A stretch of DNA of 64,000 bases from Sciurus carolinensis (lineage: Eukaryota; Chordata; Mammalia; Rodentia; Sciuridae): contig NC_062222.1 of assembly GCF_902686445.1 (NCBI RefSeq), forward strand, positions 132,625,035 to 132,689,034, in the 5' to 3' direction. The notes below the pieces were generated by a model. It saw nothing but the letters and a program-made list of their open reading frames with translations. It ran no database searches and was not told where the DNA came from. Made by a program: the position numbers and the translations under genes. This document shows, in pieces, positions 11,756 to 22,722 of the stretch; the first letter of the stretch is position 1, and the number at the start of each line of letters is the position of its first letter.

Positions 11756-12200
11756 AGTATTATGTCAAGTGGTTCACGGAGGCTGTGGGCTGACCCCTTG
11801 CTGGGACTGCCAGCTGGAACCCCCACATGAGGCCTGGGCTTCCTCACAGCATGGTGTCTGGGTTCCAGGAGTGACTGTTTACCTGAAGCAGACTTCTCTA
11901 AGAGACCTGGGCTTCTTCACACCTTTGCGGTGGGTCCTAAGGGTGAGAGTTCCCCTGAGACAGAAAGCTGAGTGGAAACCACAGCCCCATCTGTGTTGTA
12001 GCCTACAAAGCCAGACAGTCTGCGGATGCAAACTATGCGGCACGGGCCTGAGTGGTTTCAAAGCACACAGACACGGATGTCACTTTTTGAAGGGAGAGAG
12101 TGCGAACACTCCCCAGGAGAGGCGGGAGGACTAGAACCAGGTATATGTCTCTCTGTCTACCTCCCTGGAGGCCAGTAAACAGCAGATAGACACAGAGACA
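11756..12200 (-). repeat. Probable MLT1-type MaLR LTR relic
   Basis: It contains the antisense MLT1 phrases GGCTGTGGGCTGACCCC, GGGCTTCCTCACAGCATGGT followed by GTCTGGGTTCC, and a later GGGCTTCTTCACACC echo. An open frame of 170 codons at 11,622-12,134 spans it and is judged incidental because it crosses the repeat boundary and resembles no protein. Subfamily and exact ends are uncertain. Confidence 0.35.
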
Positions 12201-14495
12201 CCTTTCTCTCCCTCTCACTTTGCGTTTGACCAATATGTAGATGCTTCAGTGGAACTTTGAGATGGTCCCCACCTACAGGAAGAGAGAGAGGTTCATAAAT
12301 ACATTGATGCTTATTGTTTATCCCTATTACAGGACTCTTAAGTCCCTGAACTTACAAGAAAATTTCAATCCAAAAATTCTTATCCATTCTCATAGGCTTA
12401 TTGCCGTTTTGCTTTATTTCTCCTCCTTTATTTATTACTCCTTTCTCTGAAAGTAAATATCCCCCTTCCCCTAATGTATTTATTTATTTCATTAATTTTT
12501 CTCAGGCAAACCTCCTCTCACTGCTGCTGCTAATTGCCCTGCATCTGTGGACACTTTGTTTAACTGCTCGGCTCCTTCCCCTGCCCTCAGGGCTGCCCAG
12601 AGCAAAGTTCTCCCCCTTCACTAGCTGGCCTGGTGTGTAGAGGGACCTGTCCCTCCTCGGCTCTGAATTTCCACACCAGCTGATCCTGGATGGGATGCTG
12701 CTCTTGCTTTGCCTGGGCTCCGTACTCCTGATGTGGTCTGCCCACACACATGAACGTAGATGTCCTCGTCCCTGCACTGGGCCCTGACCATCAGGCCTCT
12801 CACTCCTTACTGCTCATCCCACAACCACCCCGCTGTCCTACTTGTACGGCAGTGTCCAGCCAACACAGCCCTCCAGGCCAAGGCTTTCATCACCCTGCTT
12901 GGGTCCTGACACTCCAGGCTGAGCCAGGCACAAACACGCATGCCCACTTCCCCAGGGGCTGAGGCCCTGACAGTCCACTGGGCAGATGTCCTACTCAGCC
13001 TGTTTGTCTTGGCCCTCCTGCACAAAGCTATCCTGCTCAACTTTCCCTAAAGGCTTTGGAACTAAATCATTCAGGAATCCGGAGGGAAAGGAGTGCTGGT
13101 TCACCCTCTGCAAAGCAGATGCTGGAATGGCGTTAACTCAATCAGGGGCAGAAGCAGGCTCTTGCAGGTACAGCCCAGTGATGTGGATTGTGAGGGAGAA
13201 ATGCCAACACCTCCACAGGACCAGGGGAGAGCTCTGGAGCAAAGGTGAGTGTTGAGTCAGGCTTGGCCCTTGAGTGACAAGCTTGCTCTGTTAAAAAGTA
13301 TGACCTCAGACCAAAATCAGAGACAGGACTGAAATAGTTAAACTCTGGGCAAAATCACCTGTGGATAGCCCTCAAGGTCTGTGGACAGCTTCTATCTTGA
13401 AGGTGGGATGCAAGAAGTTGACATCTGTATCTACCTTAGTCAGAGTAATGGAAAGTAGAGGAAGCCATTTCCATTCATTTCCAATCTGAGCTGTGTCAAC
13501 ATAAACACACAGAGGCATCCTGAATAACTCAATCCTGCAACCCACGAAAATTTAATATTGAGATTACTGACTCTCAAACACCGTTGTCTGTCAAAATTGC
13601 CCTGGATGGTTACCAAAAATGTAGAATCCAGTCATCATATCGTAAACCTAGAACAAGAGCCCTAAACTAGAAAGGGAATCCCGAAAGATAGATCTCAGGA
13701 ACCTGCACTTCAAACAATCAACTCAAGGCATTGAATGAGTTTTGACTATCTGCTGAATCCTAAGTCACTCAAAATATTTCTAGTAAGTCCAATTTTATCA
13801 CCAGGGTGAGCTGGCCGATCTTGCGCTTCAGCCCAGCCCATAACTCTGGGAACTGTAACTACTGTTTTGCTGAGCACAACATCTTGTCCTTTTACTGTAA
13901 ATCTGCTTCGCTCTGGGGCACGCTTTTACAGGTTGAGATCTCTGCCGTGTTATTGAAAAATGTAGGTTGGGCCATAAAGAGCAATTGTTTCCTGCAAAGT
14001 CACTAAGTTGGGCCTCCTGCGATGAATATTCTCAGGTTATGTGAGTTGTAGCAGATCTCGAGCATTACAGCAAACTCAGTAAGAGTTTTTATGAATCTGA
14101 TCAGCCCTGTGAAAAGTGAAACATGAGAAATGTGTAAAAGAGAAACTCTGGGGCAAAACCCACTCTTCCTTTTATCAAAGTGGTGCTTCAACCAGCCAGT
14201 TTTAACCTTCAGGTCTTCAGGTTGACTTTACTTGCTAACCTCCTGGTTCTGAACTTGGATTTAGTTTCTCTTCTTCAGTTTCTCCTTGTTTGAAACGCAC
14301 TTTCTCATCTTTCACTCCACATGACTCCTTTTAACATGTAGTTACTTCCCCTGTCCACACACGGACACACAGGACTGTTAAATATAGCTCCCACTCTCTC
14401 TGAGTCCCATAGACAACTATTAGAATAGAAAAGCCCTTTTCTCCAAAGCATGTCTGCGTATTGGTCTTTTTATCACAATCGATTGCTCCAAATTT
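12201..14495. other. Single-copy-looking intergenic sequence
   Basis: No gene recognised. The part at about 12,500-13,060 is relatively GC-rich with many short overlapping open frames on both strands, none with a recognisable domain. Confidence 0.45.
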
Positions 14496-14499
14496 GTAT

Positions 14500-15000
14500 T
14501 TCTATACAAAGAAACAGTCCAATATAGTGGCTTAAAATAATCACATTGATTTCTCTCAAGCATTTGCAGTTTGGGTAGTGCTTGGAGAAAACAGCTTATC
14601 TCTATTCCTTGCACCATTGACTGGGAAGTTTGAGGGTAGGGATTAACCAATGGCTGGAGGCTGCAATCACATGAATACTCATTCATTCATGTGTCTGGTG
14701 GTCTGTGAAGCTGTCAAGCTGGAAATACTGACAGGAACACCTGTACTTGTGGTTTCCTCACAGCATGTAGCTGAGTTCAAGAGCAGCATCCCCACAGACA
14801 GCAACAGGAAGCCACCTCCTTCTGAAGGTCCGGGCTCAGAAAGTCACCTTGTCCGTTGTATTCTATTGGTCAGAGAGGCAGAGGTTCCAAACTCAAGGTG
14901 GGGGAGATGTAGGACTCAGATTTCCATTGGAGGGATGTCAAAGAGTTTGGGGATCATTCCTTCTCACTGCCACAGCAAACATGTCACAAATAAGATGCGT
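14500..15000 (-). repeat. MLT1-type MaLR LTR relic
   Basis: The antisense order is AGTGGCTTAAAATAATCACA, TTTCTCTCAAGCATTTGCAG, CTCACAGCATGTAGCTGAG, GAAAGTCACCTTGTCC, TGTATTCTATTGGTCAGAG, AACTCAAGGTGGGGGAGATG and GGGATGTCAAAGAGTTTGGG. This is the full phrase order of MLT1 LTRs read backwards. The open frame at 14,650-15,048 lies in it and is incidental. Confidence 0.65.
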
Positions 15001-16600
15001 GCATTTGTGAGAATGCTAACGACTCCAGGGATGAGTCTTTCTCAGTGAAGTGCATTCCAGGAAAAGGACCAAGTTTAGTAATGAGCACCAACAGGCAGCA
15101 CTTGAGAAGGCTGTGGCTTTAGGGAGGCAACAGAAAAGACAGAGGAGGTGTATGTAATTGAATGTTATAATGTTTTCATTCTAGAAATAATATCCAGCAG
15201 ACAAGAGAGTTTCCTTTTGGGATTTCTCTGGCGGTAGAGGAAAATGAAGATTATTACTCATTATAGTCGGGTAGGCTTTTCAAAGCACTAACGTGAACAG
15301 GGTCTCAACTGTTTTTAATAAGATCTACAAAAGAAATTAGGATTCACATCATTCCAAGGATAAGTTTTGAATTTGTGATATTAGATGATATATTCAGTAC
15401 TGCATAGTTAGCAAGTAGAGAGATTAAGATGAAAATGAATTTCCCCTGCAAATTCCATTCCAGGGTAATTTGGTTAATATGCACATTTTTAATTGCACAT
15501 TGGGGCAGAAGATCTAAATGTTAATTGACAAAATGAAGCAGGTGTCTTATGAGGCCAAAGAACTTTAACGATGCCAGTTGAATAGTAGGTAGAAGAATAT
15601 CATGGTCAAAGAAAGGAGCTAGGAAAGTTGGCCTCAGTGGGGACAATGGTACTGACAAAGGAAGACAGCTGTCCAATGCACAGGCTCTGAAAAACTCATT
15701 AAGGTCACAGCAGTTCAGTTGGCACAGACTGTTGACAGCAGGGTTAGTTCCATTTGGTAGCGGTGGTAGTGCAGTTGGCAAGTTACGTTCTAAGACCAAC
15801 ACTTATCAGCCAATAAATGTGTCCGTTCGTGAAAGGACAGCATCTTAGGGGACATGAAGTTTAGGATTCAGTCCACTGGCATGGAAAAAGACATGACATG
15901 TGCAGGAGAGAACAACTAATTCAAGCTAGCCAAGCTTCGCAAGATTGATCTGGCTCTCAAAGCCTGTTTCGTAGGAAGCAGATCTGAAAGAGGGAAGTCC
16001 AAGTCCCGACTGCACAGGTGTTCCATGCTCTGGGTTGCAAAGGTTTCTCCCAGTTCCCTTCGCTCCATCTTCTGCCGTCCAGTTCTTAGGCGAGTTGAAT
16101 AGGAGTGAGATTAAGGGTGGAGAGAAGGCTCTAGAGCCAGTTGAGGCCTTGGATCAGGATAGAGGAGGAATGGAGAAGTCTCCGCAGTTTTTCCTCTCCA
16201 ACTCGGAATTCCAAGGAAGTTCTATAGGGCCTGGAAGACACCCCTATCTTTGGAAATTTTAATAAGATGAATGAAGATCAAAAGAAAGTAAGTACAGAGT
16301 GGGCAACACGTGATCACTTTTCTTTTAGGATGTCTGAGGAGCTCAGGAGAAGCTTTGGACATTTGTTAGGCCACGTCTGAGCTCTCAAGATTAGACAGTT
16401 GAAAGATCACGGAAGAAGATAGTGATAGAGAAGTTTTTACCCACTGTTTTGTTACGTTCTGTCTTTCATAGAGGTGTGGCCAAATCTAAACTTGAGGTCT
16501 TAGTTTAACATGACTGGCTCCATCCAACTCTTGGCAATGAGTTTCAGGAGCTCATTTACTTCCAAAGATAACCCTGCAAAGTCATTGTGTTCTTTCTCTA
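15001..16600. other. Single-copy-looking intergenic sequence
   Basis: No gene or repeat family was recognised in this stretch. Confidence 0.45.
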
Positions 16601-16604
16601 TTTC

Positions 16605-17010
16605 CGTAGCAAGTTATAAATCTAGCAACTTAAGCCAACACACTTTTATTATCTTATAGTTCTGGAGATCAGAAGTACAAAATCAGTCTTTGGGGGTTTT
16701 TGCCCTGGGCTTGGGACACAACATGGCTCTTTGACTCTTCCACATTCACAGACCTTTGGCTCTCCTTGGTGCATGAGCTCATCCTGCAGCTTCAGAGCCA
16801 GCTGCATGACAGTTTGCTTCAGCCATCACATTGCCTCCTTCTCCTCCTCTTAGAAGAATACTTAAAGTAGGAATCAAGGTCTGCCTATATAAGTTCCTCC
16901 TCTCAAGATTTTTCATTCAATTATATCTGCAAATTTTCTTTTGCCATGTAATGCAACATTCACAGGTTCCTGCAATTAGAGCTTAGACAGTTTTGCAGAC
17001 CATTAGTTAG
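16605..17010 (-). repeat. MLT1D-like MaLR LTR relic
   Basis: The antisense MLT1D order is visible: TTTATTATCTTATAGTTCTG, GGAGATCAGAAGTACAAAAT, TCCTTGGTGCATGAGC, CTCAAGATTTTTCATTCAAT, TTTTGCCATGTAATG, AACATTCACAGGTTCCTGCA and a final GACCATTAGTT. No target duplication was found. Confidence 0.65.
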
Positions 17011-19490
17011 CCAATCAAAGCCACGCTTCCCTGAATTATTGTCTAGCAGCAGTGCCTGCATTAGCACTCAGATCCCCCTTCACCTTGAAGTCTCTCCTTA
17101 CCCAGATACTCTATTGCCTTAGTCTTGGGAAAGTGCCAACATTCCTAGAAGCAGGAAATTATACTGTCACCAGGATTCCAGAGAGCACAGAGCTCACTTA
17201 AGCACCCAAGAGACAGGTATGGGTGACATCAGCACTAATGACAAAGCCCTCAATGAAGGCAAGGGCTAAGGGACACCCTCATCATCCATTACACAGGCAG
17301 AGAGAGGAAAGTATTTTAAGTATTCTTATGCACACTTTTCCTTATCTTCAAAATGGAAAACTTATATGTCCCCAATCATATAGAATTGATTGCAAGTTTA
17401 CTGGACAGATTAGATGAGGAAGAAAGAAGAAGACATAATTGAATAGTGAAGCAGTATCCACACTGTCATCATGCTATCTTTAGGGCTTATGAATCTCTAT
17501 CCAAGCAGTACTGAGGGAAGTAGAGTTTTCATTTTTCTAAGGCAGACCTATCTTCTTCTGATTCTTCATCTTCTGGGGATTGCATGTATTACTCGACTTA
17601 AAGACTAACTTTTATCTGATGTTGCAGGTGTTCCTGGCAAGCATTATTAGTAGACAGCAAGAAATGGATGTTTTCCTGAACATTGTAGCAAAAATAAGTT
17701 TTTGTGTTATAAATATTGAAAAAAGAGTGATTGGAAAATCCCCTTAGAAAGAAAACTGATTTTTAAATGGAACAGCTGGGCTATTACATTGAGAACTTTT
17801 CAATCTGATTTTATTTTCCTGTCTTTGGGGTTCATCCATGTTGATATATCACTCCTTATATGAGCATAATACAATCCTGTAGACAACAGAAAAATTTCAG
17901 TGGCCAAATGCATTCAGAATAATTGCTACTCAACTGACATAAATCTATTTGCATCTCCAGAAACATAAAGCAACAGGACTAGAACTGACCTCAGGAACTG
18001 CTGGAGGGATGTGTGGTAAAACGGAAAGATCACTGGGGTGGGAGGCTGTCCACATCCTAATTCATCCTGACAAGCCTGGGCTTTTCCACATCTGCACTGT
18101 TCCCATCACATATTTCGCAATATGGCCCCTGCCAGTAGATGTTTACTTGTGAGAGATCTTACCTAACTAACTATCTTTCAGCAGCAAAATCCAGGTGCAT
18201 GCTTTGGGGCAATATAATTTTTGAATATTGTTCCGATTAAAGGAAAGCAGTATCTGACCATTGAAACTGCTGTGGAGATGAAGTGATAGATATCAAGTCA
18301 CTGCTGTAGTGTTGGGGACAGAGATGGCACTTAAGAAACAGTAAGCATACAACATAAAGTATTTCTTGCATCATATGAAACACTACCTTCAGATTACTCT
18401 CTTGGAAGCGGCGGATCTGATTCCATCACTCTTTTACTTACTGTCGTTACCGTTTCCTCATCACCATCATTCAGCTCAGTCTGGTTCTTACCCTCTCCTC
18501 TTCCTGCCCCCTCACCTCCACAACTTCCAGCATTATTTTGCTGTAACTCTGAGTCTCTAACTTTCCACCCAGTTTGTTCTTTCTTTGCATTTATTGATGC
18601 ATATCTTTTTTCACTGAACCACGTCTGTCTAAATGCTACCCACCAATGTACTGCCGAGCAAACAGATATGCTCTTTCATGTCAACAGGTTAATACATGTG
18701 TATTCTTTTCTTCTCTCCCTCTGGCCTACTTGAAGCACATGAGAAGGCCATGGTGTTAAAGATGGGTAAACTTCAAAGCAAAAGAAACTTCTTCCTTGAA
18801 TCCATTTGTAAGAGAGCCTTTCACAAATCAAGAGCACGCATTTTGTGTTATGTACTGCAAATGTATGCCATGTTAGCTGTTTTTGCTGTTGGAAGGAGAG
18901 GTGGTTTGTTTTAGCAGTGAATGTTTCCCTAACAAATAATGGCAGTCATGACATGAACCCATAGCTGTGTGAGGTATTCTGGGAACTAAGCAATACAGAT
19001 TGGTGTCCCTGGAGTAGACGTTAGGAATAAAAGGGACCAGTCTGAGAAAATCCTTCCCTGTGCCTCTGTGCAATACTGGATGGTTAATGAGGTCAGTGGA
19101 CACAGCAAACACTGTTCAGTGAATCAGGTGACCACAGGTACATGTCTTTGTGTCCTGTTTGGAAGAGCATTCATTGTATTGACCTGAAGAGATGGTACTC
19201 AATAAAAGGGTATTATCATTAGAAAAAATTCAGCCAATGCTGGGTTATACAAAGGTAAATAGATTGTGTTACAGAGCTTCTTAGCAATTTTAATACACCA
19301 ATAGGCATTATAAATGTTCTCATAAGTTTTGAAATATGGTACTTTCCAGACATATTTGACCTTTGGCCACATATTTTTTTGTCTCACTCTGTATTGTTAA
19401 CAATTTTGAAAGGTGAATTTTTTCAGAATTTTTAAAAGAACATAATTAAGTTAAAAGTCATTAATGCACATTCGCACACATGTACCCTCC
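17011..19490. other. Single-copy-looking intergenic sequence
   Basis: No gene recognised. Around 18,240-18,345 there is faint MIR-like wording (GGAGATGAAGTGATAGATAT, AGATGGCACTTAAG), too weak to call. Confidence 0.45.
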
Positions 19491-19491
19491 C

Positions 19492-19494
<3 letters not shown>

Positions 19495-19526
<32 letters not shown>
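19495..19526. repeat. (CA)16 microsatellite
   Basis: A perfect CA dinucleotide run. Confidence 0.98.
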
Positions 19527-19531
<5 letters not shown>

Positions 19532-19559
19532 AACATAACTGGAAGTTATTGACTCTTGT

Positions 19560-19950
19560 ATGTAAGAAATATACTTTTAGACGCTGGATAATAGAAAAGA
19601 AAATCAACCATATGCTACCATAAATACATACATTTTAAAACAATAAGGATATTTAAACACTGACAGAAAAAAATGTGTACTATCAAATACTAGCTTAAAA
19701 CAAAGTTGGTAAATTAACTATATTAATACTGGTAGCTACAGTGGGCCTTAAGGCAAGAATCATTAGTACAGGTAAAGATGAGCATTTCACAAAAATAAGT
19801 TTAAATATTTCTTATGTATAGGTGTCCATAATATGTATCATTAAATATAAAAGAAAACAAGATAAAAGTAGCACAAATAAAAGTAGAAACGCATAAATTC
19901 ACAATCATACTGGAAAACTTTAGTACACGTGTCTCAAAAATTGATACAAC
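19560..19950 (+). mobile_element. Old L1M, 5' piece (target of the young L1)
   Basis: This is diverged inter-ORF and ORF2 endonuclease sequence of an old L1M: AAAATCAACCATATGCTACC, TTAATACTGGTAGCTACAGT, CAATCATACTGGAAAACTTT and GTCTCAAAAATTGATACAAC follow L1M order. The young L1 interrupts it at 19,951 and the same element resumes at 26,923. Confidence 0.6.
19936..19950. repeat. 5' target-site duplication of the full-length L1
   Basis: AAAAATTGATACAAC is identical to 26,908-26,922. The A-rich start fits the L1 endonuclease preference (TTTT/A on the nicked strand). Confidence 0.95.
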
Positions 19951-21587
19951 GGTGGTTTCAAGATGGTGGACTAGAGGGTGGCCGCATTTCATGTTGCTCC
20001 AGGACTCGGGATTCAAAAGAGGAGATATTGAGAGACTTGGGACCAACTCAAAGCCGCCGGGTGAGTCTCTCCATTGGGGAGGCGTCCCCGATGGGGCGGT
20101 AGCCCCGGAACGCAGGGAACTTTGTGAAGTAGAGTCACCCAACGAGACACCCCTCCCCTTGCTGGAGCAGTGAACTCGGACAACTGGGAGCATCCTAGAG
20201 GAGGCCACTCAGCACAGCACTTGGACTTGGAGCAACCACGGGGCTCCGGGCGGCTGTCCAGGGGAGGAGCTGCGCGGCGAGCTGTTTCGACTCAGAGCAA
20301 CCACTCCTGAACACCGGGGGGCTGCCCAGGGGAGGAGGAGCCGTGCAGCGAGCTGTTTGGACTCAGAGTGAACGCTCCTGAACACCGGGGCCTGCCTGGA
20401 GGAGGAAGAGGAGGAGCGCGGTGGGTCGCTTGGACTCGGAGTGACTGCACCAGAGCTACAGGTGGTTGCCAGAGGAGGAGCTGCACGGCAAGCTGTGTGG
20501 ACTCAGAGAGACCACTCCTGAACACCGGGGGGCTGCCTGGAGGAGGAGGAGGAGCACGGCGGGTCGCTTGGACTCTGAGTGACTGCATCAGAGCTCTGGG
20601 AGGCTGCTCAGAGGAGGAGGCGAGTGGTGACTTGTTTGGACTCAAGGCAACCGCTCCTGAACACTGGGGGGCTGCCCGGAGGAGGAGCACGGTGGGTCGC
20701 TTGGTCCCGGAGCAGCCACTCCTAAACCTGGGAGGCTGCCAGGAGGAGGAGGAGGAATGGGGCAGGTCACATGGACTTGGAGTGACTGCCCAGGGCTATG
20801 GGCGGTTGGTGGGAGGAGGAGGCGCAGTGAGTTTTTTGGACTCCTAGTGACCGCACTGGAACACTGGGCAGCTGTCTGGAGGAAAAGGTGTGCGGCGGGT
20901 CGCTGGGACTCGGAGCGACTGTATGGGGCTCCAGGTGGCTGCACAGAGGAGGGGCCGCATAGCCAGGCGATTAGGTGCAGAGCAGGGTCCCAGGACCTAG
21001 GTGGCTTCTTGGTGGAAGAGCCACACAAAGACAAGCTGAGGGGCGGAGCAAAGGTTCCAGGACTGCGGGCAGATTCTCAGAGGAGGGGCAGCCTAAGGAG
21101 ACTTGTCTGTGAAGGGTGAGCCTCCCAGGCCCAGGAGGTAGGTCTGGGACCCTGGGAATGTTGCAGAGGAAGGCAGCCCAGCCCAGGTGGTAGTTGTGGA
21201 TTGAGGGGAACCTCTAGGAGGGGAAAAGACCAGTGACACCTCCCCACCAGGTGAGTCTTCCCTGCCGGCTGAGGTTTTCCCACAAGGATGGTAAAACCAG
21301 AGACACAGGCACAAACAGGCCTTGCCTCAGCCCGCAGCCTAGTACCCCTTTGGATGACCATTGGTCAACAAGTGGAGGCACCTCTGCCCACTATCAGGGA
21401 ATATACCCCACCTGAGGGTCACCATCCCTAGAGAGGCAGCTTCCTTGTGGAGCACCGCATTATCAACTTCCTCCAAGACTTCAGGCTATTGAAGGATAAG
21501 AGGGGATATACTAGCCATCTTCAGGGACATGATAAGTTGATAGAGGAAATCTGCAATATCTTAATGACCCACTGATTCCTGAACAAT
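19951..21587 (+). promoter_or_regulatory. L1 5'UTR / internal promoter
   Basis: The element starts GGTGGTTTCAAGATGGTGGA. The CAAGATGGTG at 19,959-19,968 is a YY1-type site in the position known in other mammalian L1s to fix the transcription start. The 1.64-kb leader is strongly GC- and CpG-rich against AT-rich flanks and contains the monomer array at 20,223-20,975. Downstream of the array (20,976-21,420) more degenerate copies of the same words recur (AGAGGAGGGGC, GGAGGCAGCC-like). Long open frames on both strands here are by-products of the GGAGGAG repeats, not genes. Promoter activity is inferred from position and composition. Confidence 0.75.
20223..20975 (+). repeat. Tandem 65-73-bp monomers in L1 5'UTR
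   Basis: A recurring anchor GGACTC (or a close variant) starts units at 20,223, 20,288, 20,359, 20,432, 20,499, 20,570, 20,638, 20,703, 20,773, 20,838 and 20,906, giving spacings of 65-73 bp. Each unit has an anchor, a GAGTGACTGC or CAACCACTCC word, a GGG-CTGCC word, a GGAGGAGGAG run and a closing word. Two types nearly alternate: type A contains CTCCTGAACACCGGG and closes GGTGGGTCGCTTGG; type B contains GACTGCA-CAGAGCT and closes GGCAAGCTGTTTGG. This resembles the monomeric promoters of mouse L1 in principle, but the unit is much shorter. Confidence 0.85.
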
Positions 21588-22657
21588 ATGAGAAAACAAG
21601 GAAAGAAAATGCCCCAAACAAATCTAGATGTTACATCAATAAAATCCAATGACAGCATGGCAGAAGAAATGACAGAAAGGGAGTTCAGAATGTACATAAT
21701 TAAAATGATCAGGGAAGCAAACGATGAGATGAAAGAGCAAATGCAGGCATTGAATGATGAGATGAAAGAGCAAATGCAGGCATTGAATGATCGCACCAAT
21801 CGACAGTTAAAAGAGCAAATACAGGAAGCAAAAGATCATTTCAATAAAGAATTAGAGATATTGAAAACAAACCAAAAAGAATTCTTTGAAATGAAGGAAA
21901 CAATAAACCAAATTAAGAACTCCATAGAAAGCATAACCAATAGGATAGAACACCTGGAAGACAGAACCTCAGATATTGAAGAAAAAATATTTAACCTTGA
22001 AAACAAAGTTGACAAAACAGAGAATATGGTAAGAAATCATGAACAGAATCTCCAAGAACTATGGGATATATGAAAAGGCCAAATTTAAGAATTATTGGGA
22101 TTGAGGAAGACTTAGAAAAACAAACCAAAGGAATGAACCATCTATTCAATGAAATAATATCAGAAAATTTCCCAAATCTGAAGAACAAAATGGAAAATCA
22201 AGTCCAAGAGGCTTATAGGACGCCAAATACACAAAATTACAAAAGACCCACACCAAGGCACATTATAATGAAAATACCTAACATACAAAATAAAGACAGA
22301 ATTTTAAAGGCTGTGAGAGAAAAGAACCAAATTACATTCAGATATCAGCAGATGTCAATATACATTCAGATATCAATACGGATATCAGCAGATTTTTCAA
22401 TCCAGACCCTAAAAGCTAGAAGGGCCTGGAACAACATTTTTCAAGCTCTGAAAGAAAATGGATGCCAACCAAGAATTTTATACCCAACAAAACTTACCTA
22501 CAAATTTGACGATGAAATAAAATCCTTCCATGATGAACAAAAGCTAAAAGAATTTACAAAAAGAAAGCCAGCATTACAGAATATTCTCAGCAAAATATTC
22601 CATGAGGAAGAGATGAAAAACAAAGAAGGAAAACAGCAAAGGGAGGAATTATCATAA
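21588..22657 (+). pseudogene. L1 ORF1 (ORF1p RNA-binding chaperone), frameshifted
   Basis: ORF1p is the trimeric nucleic-acid chaperone of the L1 RNP. The ATG at 21,588 opens a frame with a charged N-terminus, a long coiled coil (about residues 35-150, rich in E, K, Q, with ETINQIKNSIESITNRIEHL) and the LEDRTSDIEEKIFNLE helix. It ends at a premature stop at 22,071-22,073. A one-base deletion at about 22,061-22,070 shifts the frame. Reading resumes at about 22,061 with KRPNLRIIGIEE (RRM start), a basic middle and the C-terminal domain (LKARRAWNNIFQALKENGCQ ... RKPALQNILSKIFHEEE), ending with TAA at 22,655-22,657. There is an 11-residue tandem duplication in the coiled coil and a roughly 6-residue in-frame insertion near 22,352-22,370. 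It is non-functional as written. Confidence 0.9.
21723..21788 (+). repeat. 33-bp exact tandem duplication in ORF1 coiled coil
   Basis: Two identical 33-bp units (21,723-21,755 and 21,756-21,788) encode two copies of an 11-residue block containing DEMKEQMQALN. Eleven residues is a hendecad rather than a heptad, so it would shift coiled-coil packing. Confidence 0.95.
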
Positions 22658-22722
22658 AGGAATTGTCAAATAAAGGAGGAACCCAGTTGTGTAAAAAAAA
22701 ATTAATAAATAAAATTTAAAAA

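Noticed and set aside
11622..12134. 170-codon open frame
   Set aside because: It spans the edge of an MLT1-like repeat, has no recognisable domain and no conserved start context.
20368..20847. Long open frames on both strands through the L1 5'UTR monomer array
   Set aside because: The frames follow the GGAGGAG-rich repeat, overlap one another on both strands and have repeat-driven composition (Gly/Glu/Arg or Pro/Ser/Leu). They are not a conserved L1 protein.
20223..20975. Resemblance of the regular array to CRISPR or satellite DNA
   Set aside because: Units are contiguous and diverged with no conserved-repeat/unique-spacer structure, and the array lies in an L1 promoter.
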